From Candidatus Zixiibacteriota bacterium (lineage in GTDB: Bacteria > Zixibacteria > MSB-5A5 > GN15 > FEB-12), in assembly GCA_024280215.1 (NCBI GenBank), contig JAJRQO010000034.1, positions 86,094 to 150,093 of the forward strand: a DNA stretch of 64,000 nucleotides, written 5' to 3'. Position 1 is the first letter of the stretch. Each line of letters starts with the position of its first letter. The notes under the pieces were generated by a model. That model saw only the letters and a list, made by a program, of their open reading frames with translations, was not told where the DNA came from and did no database searches. A program made the position numbers and the translations under genes. Below are positions 19,233 to 29,184 of this stretch, piece by piece.

Positions 19233-20375
19233 GTGGCTGTAGATAAAATTAGAGTTCTTGTTGTCGATGATTCAGCATTTATGAGAAAAGCTCTCACGAT
19301 GATGCTTGAGGAAGACCCGCAGATAAAAGTCGTTGGGTCAGCACGAGATGGACAAGAAGGGTGTGAAAAAGTAAAATCTCTCAAACCAGATTTAGTTACG
19401 ATGGATATAGAAATGCCTCGCATGGATGGATTGACGGCACTAAAAAATATTATGGATGAAAATCCGACTCCAGTCATGATGCTTTCATCACTGACAACAG
19501 AAGGGGCTGGGGCAACACTGGATGCGATGGATTTAGGGGCGGTTGATTTTATTCCTAAAGAGCTGTCATATGTTTCATTAGACATTGTTAAGATAAAAGA
19601 AGGCTTACAAAAAAAGATAAAAGATATTGCCAGACGTAAACATATTCTGATGGCACGTTACAAGCAAGCTGCGGCATTTAAAAAAGCTAAAGGAACAAAG
19701 CAACATTTACGTACCAAAATTAGAACTGGTGGTGCTCGTTTTGCAGGGAAACCTGGTGTCACAAAAGCAGCGGTGTCTTCTCCAAGGTTTATTAAAAAGC
19801 AAAATCATCATATAGATATTATTGCTATAGGTTCTTCAACTGGTGGTCCTCCTGCTTTACAGGAAGTGATTACAAAACTTCCTAAAAATCTACCTGTCGG
19901 AGTTGTTGTTGCACAGCATATGCCTCCGATGTTTACAAAGTCTCTTGCTGAACGTCTTGATAAACTTTCTCAAGTGACAGTAAAAGAAGCTGAAAATGGT
20001 GAAATTGTTCAACCTGGATTTGTCTATATTGCTCCAGGAGGGAAACATCTTACTTTGAAAAAATTTGTAGCTCGGGCTAAAATTGTAATATCTGATAAAC
20101 CTGATACAACCTTATATAAACCATGTGTAGATGTAATGATTAAGTCAGTTGCTGAAATTTATGGTAAATCTGTTTTAGGTGTTATTTTGACAGGTATGGG
20201 AAGTAATGGTGTTATCGGCTTGAAATTGGTAAATAATTCGGGTGGTAAAATTATAGCACAAAATGCTGAGTCCTGTATAGTGTATGGTATGCCAAAAGCT
20301 GTCGTAGATGCACAGATTGCTGACCATATAGCTTCAATTGAGAATATATACTCAGAAATTGCGGCTTATTTTTAA
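19233..20375 (+). CDS. cheB: protein-glutamate methylesterase CheB
   Basis: Receiver plus IGSSTGGPPALQEV, AQHMPPMFTKSLAERL, LTGMGSNG; GTG start. Confidence 0.95.
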   Translation: MAVDKIRVLVVDDSAFMRKALTMMLEEDPQIKVVGSARDGQEGCEKVKSLKPDLVTMDIEMPRMDGLTALKNIMDENPTPVMMLSSLTTEGAGATLDAMDLGAVDFIPKELSYVSLDIVKIKEGLQKKIKDIARRKHILMARYKQAAAFKKAKGTKQHLRTKIRTGGARFAGKPGVTKAAVSSPRFIKKQNHHIDIIAIGSSTGGPPALQEVITKLPKNLPVGVVVAQHMPPMFTKSLAERLDKLSQVTVKEAENGEIVQPGFVYIAPGGKHLTLKKFVARAKIVISDKPDTTLYKPCVDVMIKSVAEIYGKSVLGVILTGMGSNGVIGLKLVNNSGGKIIAQNAESCIVYGMPKAVVDAQIADHIASIENIYSEIAAYF

Positions 20376-20442
20376 AAAAAGTTTTTGTTGAAATTTTTTC
20401 CTACTATGTCTATCATCGCATTATAAACGATGAAAGAAGAGA

Positions 20443-21777
20443 ATGGACGAATTAAGCAAAACTTTAGACAACTCCAATACCGATAGCAGCGAATTAGCTC
20501 GATTTACTGAGTCATACGCTTCTTTTAATCGAATAATTAATTCGCTTCAAAGAAAATATATTGACCTCAAGGAAGAATTTTCCGCTCAAAACAATCTCTT
20601 AGTACAAGCTAATAAGAAATTAGTTGAGTTAACTGACAGAAATATAACTGCCACTGAATATCTTAATTCAATTCTCCACTCAATCTCAGCAGGAGTTATA
20701 ACAGTAGATTCTGATGGGAAGATAACTCATTTTAACCCTGCGGCGTCTGTTATTTTAGGTATTCCAAAATCAGATTCAATTGAAAAATCATACAGAGATA
20801 TTATTCCACAAGGTATTCCAGCTCATGCGAACGCACTTCGCACAGCAGAAACAGGCAATGAATTTGAGTCAGTTGAAAAAACTATCACTATGGCTGATAA
20901 GAGCAAACTTCGTCTATCTGTTTCAACCGCTCTTATAAAAGATAAAAATGGAAACGCGATTGGTGCCACAGAAGTTTTTCAGGATCTTACAAAAATTAAA
21001 AAGATGGAAAATGAAATCGCTCGTCTGAATACCCTTGCCGCCCTGGGGGAAATGGCAGCGACAATCGCTCATGAAGTTCGTAACCCAATTGCGGGAATTG
21101 GTGGGTTTGCGGCACTTCTGGACAGAGATTTATCGGTAGATGATCCCAATAAAAAACTGATTGGGAATATTGTTAAAGGCGTTAATAATCTCAATTTGAC
21201 GATTGATACTCTTTTGAATTATACCCGATTTGAAGAAATAAATAAAGAAGAGACCAATTGTACTCGGTTTTTAGACCAAGCAATTGAGCAGTTCAAAATT
21301 GATCAGCAGGAAAATTTAGATTCAGTTGAAATCCAGCATTCAAAATTAAATTCGACTGAAAAATCGATTGAAGTTTCTATCGACCCCATGCTCTTTAGGC
21401 AGGTTATTTTCAATATTATGAAAAATGGTATTGAGGCTATCGACTACAAAGGAATAATTAAGATTCAAACCGAAAAACTTTCAAGACAAAAAGCTTTGAA
21501 GTTGTATGCTGAGCGACTGATGTTTGGATTGCAAGAAACTGTGATAGAAATAAAAATATCAGATTCTGGAGATGGGATTGATAAACATAATATAGATAAA
21601 ATATTCTCTCCGTTTTTTACGACAAAGACAGAAGGAAACGGTTTGGGATTAGCTGTTGCGTGGAAAATTGTGAAAACTCATGGAGGTGATATGTTTGTAG
21701 AAAATAACAAACTCGAATCAGGTGCTCTGTTCACTATTTTGTTAACAACTGGTATTAACAATAGGCAGGGAGAGTAA
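20443..21777 (+). CDS. PAS sensor histidine kinase (FlgS/AtoS-like)
   Basis: PAS, AHEVRNPIAGIGGFAALL, DSGDGI, GNGLGLAV. Confidence 0.88.
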   Translation: MDELSKTLDNSNTDSSELARFTESYASFNRIINSLQRKYIDLKEEFSAQNNLLVQANKKLVELTDRNITATEYLNSILHSISAGVITVDSDGKITHFNPAASVILGIPKSDSIEKSYRDIIPQGIPAHANALRTAETGNEFESVEKTITMADKSKLRLSVSTALIKDKNGNAIGATEVFQDLTKIKKMENEIARLNTLAALGEMAATIAHEVRNPIAGIGGFAALLDRDLSVDDPNKKLIGNIVKGVNNLNLTIDTLLNYTRFEEINKEETNCTRFLDQAIEQFKIDQQENLDSVEIQHSKLNSTEKSIEVSIDPMLFRQVIFNIMKNGIEAIDYKGIIKIQTEKLSRQKALKLYAERLMFGLQETVIEIKISDSGDGIDKHNIDKIFSPFFTTKTEGNGLGLAVAWKIVKTHGGDMFVENNKLESGALFTILLTTGINNRQGE

Positions 21778-21780
21778 TCG

Positions 21781-23130
21781 ATGAATTATTCCGTTTTAAT
21801 TGTAGATGATGATAAGTTAGTAAATGAGTTCTTAGTTGAAACTCTTAAAAGAGCAGGTTATGAATGTGAATCTGTCTTTTCGGGAGAAGATGCTTTAGTT
21901 CTTTTTAAGCAAAAAGAGTTTGATATTGTGCTTTCTGATTATAAGATGAAAGAGATGGATGGAGTTCAGCTTTTAAAGCATATAAAAAATATTAATCAGC
22001 AAACTGCCTTTATTATCATGACAGGATATGGTACTGTTGAGACTGCTGTCAAAGCGATTAAACTTGGTGCATATGATTTTCTTCTGAAGCCAGTTACGCC
22101 AGAAACTATAGAGCATATCATGCAACGAGTGACTGAAATGCTTGATCTCAAGCAGGAAAATGCAACCATGCGTCAGGAACTTTCCGATAAATTTCAAAAT
22201 ATTATCGGTAAATCAAAAGAGATGCGTGAAGTGTTTGAACTTATTCAATCGGTCGCATCGGCACGTTCTACGATTATGATTACGGGTTCATCTGGTTCAG
22301 GTAAAGAGATGGTCGCCCGAGCGGTTCATTATGCATCCAATAGAGCAGACAAACCATTTATTAAGCTCAATTGTGCGGCACTTCCTGAAAACTTAGTTGA
22401 GGCAGAACTTTTTGGTTATGAAAAAGGTGCCTTTACTGATGCCAAGAAAACCAACAGAGGGCGATTTGAACTTGCTGATGGTGGCACTCTTCTGCTTGAT
22501 GAAGTTTCTGAAATGCCAATGAACTTACAATCGAAACTATTGCGTGTTTTACAAGAGAGAGAATTTGAACGGATTGGTTCTGCTACGCCAATTTCTGTTG
22601 ATATTCGAATTATTGCTACATCAAATAGGAATTTAAAAGAGTTTATCGCAGCGGGTAATTTTAGAGAAGATTTGTATTACCGACTTAATGTTATTCCGAT
22701 TCATCTTTGTGCGTTAAACGAACGAGCTGAAGATATTCCACTTTTGGTGCAGCACTTTATTGAAAAGTATAATAAAGAAAATGGTAAAAATGTTGTTGGT
22801 GTCGACCAAACAGCTCTTAATCTCTTCATGAAATACGGTTGGCCTGGTAATGTTCGTGAACTAGAAAATATGATTGAGCGTGCCGTCGTTACGACAAAAA
22901 ATAAGACGCTTACCGAAGATGATTTCCCGGTGGAAATGGCAATTGGCCATGCCGCTGATGATTCACCTGGTTTAAAAGTACCAATGAAGCTTGAAGAGGG
23001 AAGTAAGTTTTTAATTCTCAAAACATTAGAGAAATTCAACGGAAACAAAACCAAAGCTGCTGATGCTTTGGGGATTACAACTCGTACGATTAGAAATAAA
23101 TTAGCGGAGTACAAAGTTGTAGAGAATTAA
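21781..23130 (+). CDS. sigma54-dependent response regulator (FlgR/NtrC-like)
   Basis: Receiver, GSSGSGKEMVARAVH, ELFGYEKGAFTDA, GWPGNVRELEN, Fis-type HTH. Confidence 0.92.
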   Translation: MNYSVLIVDDDKLVNEFLVETLKRAGYECESVFSGEDALVLFKQKEFDIVLSDYKMKEMDGVQLLKHIKNINQQTAFIIMTGYGTVETAVKAIKLGAYDFLLKPVTPETIEHIMQRVTEMLDLKQENATMRQELSDKFQNIIGKSKEMREVFELIQSVASARSTIMITGSSGSGKEMVARAVHYASNRADKPFIKLNCAALPENLVEAELFGYEKGAFTDAKKTNRGRFELADGGTLLLDEVSEMPMNLQSKLLRVLQEREFERIGSATPISVDIRIIATSNRNLKEFIAAGNFREDLYYRLNVIPIHLCALNERAEDIPLLVQHFIEKYNKENGKNVVGVDQTALNLFMKYGWPGNVRELENMIERAVVTTKNKTLTEDDFPVEMAIGHAADDSPGLKVPMKLEEGSKFLILKTLEKFNGNKTKAADALGITTRTIRNKLAEYKVVEN

Positions 23131-23154
23131 AACGAGCGAAAAGCAACAAATAAC

Positions 23155-23186
23155 AGGCATTTTGATGATTCAAAGTGCCTTTTTTT
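23155..23186 (+). terminator. intrinsic terminator
   Basis: AGGCATTTTGA-TGAT-TCAAAGTGCCT + TTTTTT. Confidence 0.9.
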
Positions 23187-23187
23187 A

Positions 23188-23214
23188 TACAATTTTAACA
23201 AAATCTGCCGATAC
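23188..23214 (+). promoter_or_regulatory. putative sigma28 promoter TACAATTT-N11-GCCGATAC
   Basis: -10 matches GCCGATAA at 7/8; -35 matches TAAAGTTT at 6/8; spacer 11; upstream of motA. Confidence 0.72.
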
Positions 23215-23287
23215 TTTAAGAAGTAAGGAAAATAGGTTGAAAAACCATTTTCGACGATAATTTGTTCGTACTTCTAAAAGGATAAAC

Positions 23288-24049
23288 ATGGATTTTGCTA
23301 CTATATTTGGCTTGGTGATGGCTATTGGAGCTATTTCTGGAGCCTATGTAATAGAAGGTGGAACTTTAGAATCTGTCTTCTTGTTTGCTCCGATTTTAAT
23401 TGTGGTTGGAGGTACTCTTGGAGCAACTGCTATTACAACTTCACTCACAACGGTTAACAAAATTCCAACTTATCTTAAATTAGCATTCTTTGGAAAACAT
23501 GAATTTAATCCGTCTTACACGATCTCTGTTTTGATTGCACTTGCTGAAAAAGCAAGACGTGAGGGTGTCTTAGGTCTTGAAAAACATATAGAATCTATCC
23601 GAGACCCATTTTTTAAAAAAGCGGTTTTATTGGTAGTTGATGGAACCGAATTGACATCACTTCGTGAAATATTAGAAAATGAAATAGCATTTTTAGAAGA
23701 ACGTCATAAACATGGAATTATGTTGTTTCAAAAAGCTGGAGGTTTTGCTCCTACGATGGGAATTTTAGGTACTGTCCTAGGGTTGATACAAACACTCAGT
23801 AATACATCGGACGCTGCTAAGATGGCAACTGCTATTGCTGGTGCATTTATCGCAACACTCTGGGGGGTTGGCTTAGCAAATCTTTTCTTACTTCCAGTTT
23901 CTGATAAGCTGAAAATGCGTCATGAAGAAGAGTTAGCCCATTACGAATTAATCATGGAAGGTATTATCGCAATACAATCAGGTGATAACCCTCACGAAGT
24001 CCAAACTCGCCTCAACTCATTTGTACCTCCTGAACTCCGTAACGAATAA
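23288..24049 (+). CDS. motA: flagellar motor protein MotA
   Basis: MotA/PomA family: GGTLGATAITTSL, GGFAPTMGILGTVLGLI, PVSDKLK. Confidence 0.93.
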   Translation: MDFATIFGLVMAIGAISGAYVIEGGTLESVFLFAPILIVVGGTLGATAITTSLTTVNKIPTYLKLAFFGKHEFNPSYTISVLIALAEKARREGVLGLEKHIESIRDPFFKKAVLLVVDGTELTSLREILENEIAFLEERHKHGIMLFQKAGGFAPTMGILGTVLGLIQTLSNTSDAAKMATAIAGAFIATLWGVGLANLFLLPVSDKLKMRHEEELAHYELIMEGIIAIQSGDNPHEVQTRLNSFVPPELRNE

Positions 24050-24058
24050 AGGTTGTTG

Positions 24059-24802
24059 ATGGCTCGTATAAGAAAACAGCTAGAATCTACTGAGAACCAA
24101 GAGCGATGGTTGCTTACCTACGCTGACTTGATTACTCTCTTGTTGGCATTTTTCATTGTTATGTATGCTATGTCTCAAATAGATGCTAAGAAATTTGATA
24201 AAGTTTCACAGGCACTCAATGGTGTTCTCAAGGGTGGAAGTTCTATTATTGACAAAGGTGATGCTGAGCAGATAAAAAATTTAGGTCTAATTAAGCTTGG
24301 TGATCTTAATATTATCCAAAAACAGTTAGCAAAAAAATTTGAAATCCTTGGCAAAAACGAAGAGGTACAAACTGAAATTACTGAACGAGGGCTTGTAGTA
24401 CATATTATGGAATCTGCTCTGTTTGAAGAAGGGTCTGCCGATTTGATGAGTCGAACAACAGAAATATTGGACATTATTTATGAAGGTATCAAAGGTCGTC
24501 CAAATCATGTTCGTATTGAGGGACATACCGATGACCGCACTATTCAATCACTAATCTATCCGTCTAACTGGGAACTTTCAACGGCTCGGGCCACATCGGT
24601 CGTTCGATATTTTATAGATAACTATGAAATTAGTGCTGATAAACTTTCGGCTTTAGGATATTCTGAGTACCGTCCGATTAAGCCTAATAATACAATTGAA
24701 AATCGAGCAATCAATCGCAGAGTTGATATTGTCATCCTGACAATGGATTTAACATTAAAGGAACCATCATCGCAATTGTATGAATTCGCTAATAATCGGT
24801 AA
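24059..24802 (+). CDS. motB: flagellar motor protein MotB (OmpA-like C-terminus)
   Basis: WLLTYADLITLLLAFFIVMYAMS, RIEGHTDDRTI, NWELSTARATSVVRYF, NRRVDIVI. Confidence 0.93.
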   Translation: MARIRKQLESTENQERWLLTYADLITLLLAFFIVMYAMSQIDAKKFDKVSQALNGVLKGGSSIIDKGDAEQIKNLGLIKLGDLNIIQKQLAKKFEILGKNEEVQTEITERGLVVHIMESALFEEGSADLMSRTTEILDIIYEGIKGRPNHVRIEGHTDDRTIQSLIYPSNWELSTARATSVVRYFIDNYEISADKLSALGYSEYRPIKPNNTIENRAINRRVDIVILTMDLTLKEPSSQLYEFANNR

Positions 24803-24819
24803 TTTCTTCACATCACATT

Positions 24820-24864
24820 GGAAAATTCTTCCTAATCAAATCTTCTTGTTCCAATATGGAACAA
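24820..24864 (+). promoter_or_regulatory. candidate activator (UAS) inverted repeats upstream of the flgB sigma54 promoter
   Basis: GGAA-AATTC-TTCC (24820-24832) and TTGTTCC-AATAT-GGAACAA (24846-24864). Confidence 0.5.
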
Positions 24865-24920
24865 ATCTAATAATACCTATCTTTTAATACAGCAATGGTT
24901 TACGTGTAATTTTGTTTGTT

Positions 24921-24936
24921 TGGCACAGCCCTTGCT
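24921..24936 (+). promoter_or_regulatory. sigma54 promoter TGGCAC-AGCCC-TTGCT
   Basis: Exact -24/-12 consensus; 37 nt upstream of flgB. Confidence 0.88.
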
Positions 24937-24972
24937 TAACAAGAAGCTGTAGAAAACTATAAATAGGATATT

Positions 24973-25386
24973 ATGGAAAATAAGATTACACAATTTATCT
25001 TTGATAAAATTGGCGTTCCAAAATCGCAGAAGTATCTCGATCTTGCATCGTTGAAGCATAAACTGGTCTCTGGCAATATTGCCAATATCTCAACACCAGG
25101 TTATAGGTCGAAGAGTTTCGATTTCCAAAAAGAGTTTCAAAAAGTTTCTGGTGGTGGAAGTTCATTGCGTGGTGTGACAACTAATGCGAATCATATACCA
25201 ACAGGGTCTCATGAAGCGAAAGCTCCTAAACTTGATGCCAAAAAAGTTGAAGTAGGCGAAATGAATTCTGTAGATATAGATAAAGAAATTGCTGGACTCG
25301 CTCAAAACGAACTGCTGTATGAAGTTGGTGCTACATTATTACAAAGAAAATTTGAAGGGTTGCGTAAGGCAATCCAAAGTAAATAG
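24973..25386 (+). CDS. flgB: flagellar basal-body rod protein FlgB
   Basis: KHKLVSGNIANISTPGYRSKSFDF; first in flgBC-fliE. Confidence 0.93.
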   Translation: MENKITQFIFDKIGVPKSQKYLDLASLKHKLVSGNIANISTPGYRSKSFDFQKEFQKVSGGGSSLRGVTTNANHIPTGSHEAKAPKLDAKKVEVGEMNSVDIDKEIAGLAQNELLYEVGATLLQRKFEGLRKAIQSK

Positions 25387-25396
25387 GAGTTAAGCT

Positions 25397-25891
25397 ATGT
25401 CAGGATTATTGAATGCAATAGATGTCTCTTCACGGGGACTCTCAATCCAACGTTCTAAGATGAACGTCGTTGCGGAAAATATAGCCAACGCCGAAACGAC
25501 AAAAACTGAAAAAGGCGGTCCATACCGTCGTCAGCAAATTGCAGTCTCTGAAGAAAAAGTGAATACAAATTTTAATTCTCAACTGAAACAAGCAGGACTG
25601 AAATTAAACAAAACATCATCTGGTCATATGGCAAGTCGAACACACAGTGTTAAAGGTAACGCTCGGATGTCAGATGTTAATATGAAAGTTGTGGAAGATG
25701 GTTCCGAAACATTTAAACTTGTCCATGACCCATCACACCCAGACGCCGACGCTGATGGATATGTAAAATATCCTGATATTGAGGTCGTCACAGAAATGGT
25801 CGATATGATGTCAGCATCACGTGCCTATGAGGCAAATACTGTTGCAATATCTACCGCCAAAAAAATGGCAGAACAAGCATTGGATATATAG
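25397..25891 (+). CDS. flgC: flagellar basal-body rod protein FlgC
   Basis: SSRGLSIQRSKMNVVAENIANAETTKT, MMSASRAYEANTVAISTAKKMAEQAL. Confidence 0.95.
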   Translation: MSGLLNAIDVSSRGLSIQRSKMNVVAENIANAETTKTEKGGPYRRQQIAVSEEKVNTNFNSQLKQAGLKLNKTSSGHMASRTHSVKGNARMSDVNMKVVEDGSETFKLVHDPSHPDADADGYVKYPDIEVVTEMVDMMSASRAYEANTVAISTAKKMAEQALDI

Positions 25892-25902
25892 AGAGGTAAA
25901 AG

Positions 25903-26229
25903 ATGAAAATTAACCCTATTGGAATTCAGTCGTATCAACAAATTACAAATCGTAATAATCAAGCTACACAAAAGCTTAATGATGACAACTTGTTGAAAAC
26001 AACAAACGATGAAAAAGTAACTATTAAACCACAGGATGCAGTTGATTCAAAAATTGCTGTAAAAACACAAAACTCAAGCTATGCTGACTTTCTTTCTCCT
26101 GAGGAAAAAAATGTATTAGATATTTTATTTAACAAGTTCAAAGATTCTGAAAAGTTTGGTTCTTCATTTCAAGCAGGTCAAGAATCAAATGAAAACAAAT
26201 TAGGCTCTACCATAGATCTAAAGGTGTAA
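25903..26229 (+). CDS. hypothetical protein between flgC and fliE
   Basis: Intact 108-codon ORF tightly packed in operon. Confidence 0.7.
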   Translation: MKINPIGIQSYQQITNRNNQATQKLNDDNLLKTTNDEKVTIKPQDAVDSKIAVKTQNSSYADFLSPEEKNVLDILFNKFKDSEKFGSSFQAGQESNENKLGSTIDLKV

Positions 26230-26230
26230 A

Positions 26231-26551
26231 ATGACGAATGGTATTGGAAGTATAAACCGCTTAGTTCCTGGTTTGATTGAACAAACTTCAATTACAAAAC
26301 CAGATATAACGAAATCATCAGATACAAAAGAGGCAGGGTTCTCTGAAATTCTTGGTGATATGGTGAACTCGGTTAATTCAGTCCAAAAAGATTCCGCTCA
26401 ATTGCAGGAAGCATTTATGAATGGAGAACCAGTTGAATTGCACCAGATGATGATTAAGGCACAAGAAGCTGGAATCTCAATGGATCTTTTGCTTGAAGTT
26501 CGCAATAAACTTGTGAACGCATATTCAGAAATAATGAGAATGCCAATATAA
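26231..26551 (+). CDS. fliE: flagellar hook-basal body protein FliE
   Basis: EPVELHQMMIKAQEAGISMDLLLEVRNKLVNAYSEIMRMPI. Confidence 0.93.
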   Translation: MTNGIGSINRLVPGLIEQTSITKPDITKSSDTKEAGFSEILGDMVNSVNSVQKDSAQLQEAFMNGEPVELHQMMIKAQEAGISMDLLLEVRNKLVNAYSEIMRMPI

Positions 26552-26605
26552 ATGTTGACTCATCGGCCATGGAAGGCTTTTGACTTTTTTAAATAGGACT
26601 TATAT

Positions 26606-28171
26606 ATGAATGACGTAAAACAATATTTTTCTAATTTGATGGACTATGTTAGTCGCATGACAACCTCGCAGGTTATGATGCTTTTTGGTGTTATAGCTGG
26701 CTCGATTGTAGGAATCGTTCTTGTTGTCGGGTGGCTCGGCACTGTTTCCTATACGCCACTTTATTCTAATCTGGATGAAAGTGAAGCAGGGGAAGTTATC
26801 GGGTATCTTACTGATAATAAAATTCAATACAACATTACCAATGGTGGGAAAACTATTGAAGTGCCTACCAACGATGTGTATAAGACTCGTATTTCTCTCG
26901 CATCACAGGGTTTACCTCGTGGTGGAAATATCGGGTATTCAATATTTGATCAGAATAATTTAGGTATGACTGATTTCTTACAGAATTTAAATTTCAGAAG
27001 AGCCTTAGAAGGTGAACTTACTAAGACAATTATGCAACTCAATGAAGTTAAGGCTGCCCGTGTTCATATTGTTATGCCAAAAGAAAGATTGTTTAAAAAA
27101 GATAGCCAACATGCCACCGCATCTGTTGTTTTAAAATTAAGAGGTGGTACCTCATCATTGAGTGTACATCAAATCAAAGGTATCTCGCATCTTGTCGCTT
27201 CATCTGTTGAGGGATTAAAGCCAAGTAACATTTCAATTATTGATTACAATGGGAATTTGTTAACATCAGGTTCAGAATCTGATCCTCTTGCGGGCTTGTC
27301 ATCATCGCAACTTGAAGTTCGGAAAAAGGTCGAAGGATATTTACAAGAAAAAGCACAGTCTATGATGGATGATGTTTTAGGTGATGGGAAATCAGTGATT
27401 CGTGTGACTGCTGATTTGAACTTCCAGCAGATAGAAAGAACTTCTGAAATTTTTGATGCCAACACACCGTCAATACGTTCTGAAGAAAGAGTCAAATCAA
27501 CTTTTTCAACATCTGATAAATCTGATGAAACAAACGAAAGTTCAGAAGAAGATAATAATGAAACAGTAATTACAAACTACGAATTAAATAAAACGGTAGA
27601 ACATTTAGTAAACGCAGTAGGTTCTATTGACAGAGTCTCAATCGCAGTTATGATTGACGGTAAATATGTCCCACAGGAAAACGCTGATGGCGAAACTGAG
27701 ATGGTATATCAACCTCGTCCACAGGAAGAGTTAGACCGTTTGGCAGCAATTGTTAAAAATGCTGTAGGTTTTGACACGCAACGAAATGATCAAATCGAAA
27801 TGATTAATATTGCCTTTGATAAGCAGGACCTAACCTATCAACAACAAATGCTTGATGATATGTATACACGTGAATTCTATACAGATATTGCTAAAAAAGT
27901 AGGATACTTCTTGTTAATCGCATTCTTACTTTTCTACTTTAAGAAAAAATCTAAAAAGCTTTTTGCTGCCATGGCAACAATAGCTCCTCCTCCACAAGTA
28001 CAACGTCCACAGCCATCTACTCATGCTGGAGTTGTCGCTGAAGAAGATGAATTCTTAGAGCCGATTATTCCTGAAAAACGTGAAGCAAAGTTGATTGATA
28101 AAATGCAAGAAACTGCCAAGGAAGAACCAGAAGAAATCGCAAGAGTTATTAAAACGATGATGGTTGAATAA
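26606..28171 (+). CDS. fliF: flagellar MS-ring protein FliF
   Basis: YTPLYSNLDESEAGEVIGYL, FRRALEGELTKTI, ARVHIVMPKERLF. Confidence 0.96.
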   Translation: MNDVKQYFSNLMDYVSRMTTSQVMMLFGVIAGSIVGIVLVVGWLGTVSYTPLYSNLDESEAGEVIGYLTDNKIQYNITNGGKTIEVPTNDVYKTRISLASQGLPRGGNIGYSIFDQNNLGMTDFLQNLNFRRALEGELTKTIMQLNEVKAARVHIVMPKERLFKKDSQHATASVVLKLRGGTSSLSVHQIKGISHLVASSVEGLKPSNISIIDYNGNLLTSGSESDPLAGLSSSQLEVRKKVEGYLQEKAQSMMDDVLGDGKSVIRVTADLNFQQIERTSEIFDANTPSIRSEERVKSTFSTSDKSDETNESSEEDNNETVITNYELNKTVEHLVNAVGSIDRVSIAVMIDGKYVPQENADGETEMVYQPRPQEELDRLAAIVKNAVGFDTQRNDQIEMINIAFDKQDLTYQQQMLDDMYTREFYTDIAKKVGYFLLIAFLLFYFKKKSKKLFAAMATIAPPPQVQRPQPSTHAGVVAEEDEFLEPIIPEKREAKLIDKMQETAKEEPEEIARVIKTMMVE

Positions 28172-28173
28172 TT

Positions 28174-29184
28174 ATGGATTTTGAACAACTAACCCCAATT
28201 CAAAAAGCTGCCGTTGCTTTAGTCGCATTTGGTGCTGAAATCTCATCCTTAGTGCTTAAAGGATTAGATGAAAAAGAACTTGAAGCAATCACTGTTGAAA
28301 TTGCAAACCTTCGTGATGTACCAGCAGAAATAGAAGATAAAGTAATTGAAGAGTGTCATGAAATATTTATGGCTCGTCAATATATCTCTCAAGGTGGTGT
28401 TGACTATGCCAAAAGTATTTTAGAAAAAGCAGTTGGAACATCGAAGGCGAGTGTTATTATGCAAAGGCTGGAGTCATCATTTAAGTCTTCAGGCTTCTCG
28501 CTTTTAAAAGATATTGACCCCAAACAACTAAGCTCCTTTTTGCAAAATGAACATCCACAAACAATTGCTCTGATTTTAACTCAATTGAATCCTCAAAATG
28601 CTGCTGGTGTACTTTCGGAACTTTCACCAGAATTGCAAGCAGAGGTTTCGCTTCGAATAGCTCTTATGGAAAAAATTGCTCCAGAGATTTTAACTGAAAT
28701 CGAACAAACTTTAGAAGGTCACTTTGAACGTCAAGCTGGTGGCGAAATGTCGGCATCGGGTGGTGCTAAAGCAATTGCTGAAGTGCTTAACTTAATCGAT
28801 CAATCGGCTGAAAAAAATATTTTACAATCTCTTGAAGCAGAAGATCCAGATTTGGCTGCTGAAATTAAAAACATGATGTTTGTCTTTGATGATCTTATTT
28901 TACTTGATGATCGTTCAATACAGAAATTACTTAAAGAAGTTGAAACAAAAGATGTTGCTATTTCTCTTAAAGCTGCTAACGAAGAAGTAAAATCAAAAAT
29001 CTTTGCCAATGTTTCCGAGCGTGTTGCTGTCATGATTCAAGAAGAAATGGAATTCATGGGACCTACTCGTTTATCTGACGTAGAAGCAGCCCAAACACGG
29101 ATTGTTGAAATTGTCAGGAGGCTTGAAGAAGAAGGACAGATTATTATTTCAGGTCGAGGTGGAAAAGAGGAAATCATTGTCTAA
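28174..29184 (+). CDS. fliG: flagellar motor switch protein FliG
   Basis: NEHPQTIALILTQL, MFVFDDLILLDDRSIQKLL. Confidence 0.96.
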   Translation: MDFEQLTPIQKAAVALVAFGAEISSLVLKGLDEKELEAITVEIANLRDVPAEIEDKVIEECHEIFMARQYISQGGVDYAKSILEKAVGTSKASVIMQRLESSFKSSGFSLLKDIDPKQLSSFLQNEHPQTIALILTQLNPQNAAGVLSELSPELQAEVSLRIALMEKIAPEILTEIEQTLEGHFERQAGGEMSASGGAKAIAEVLNLIDQSAEKNILQSLEAEDPDLAAEIKNMMFVFDDLILLDDRSIQKLLKEVETKDVAISLKAANEEVKSKIFANVSERVAVMIQEEMEFMGPTRLSDVEAAQTRIVEIVRRLEEEGQIIISGRGGKEEIIV

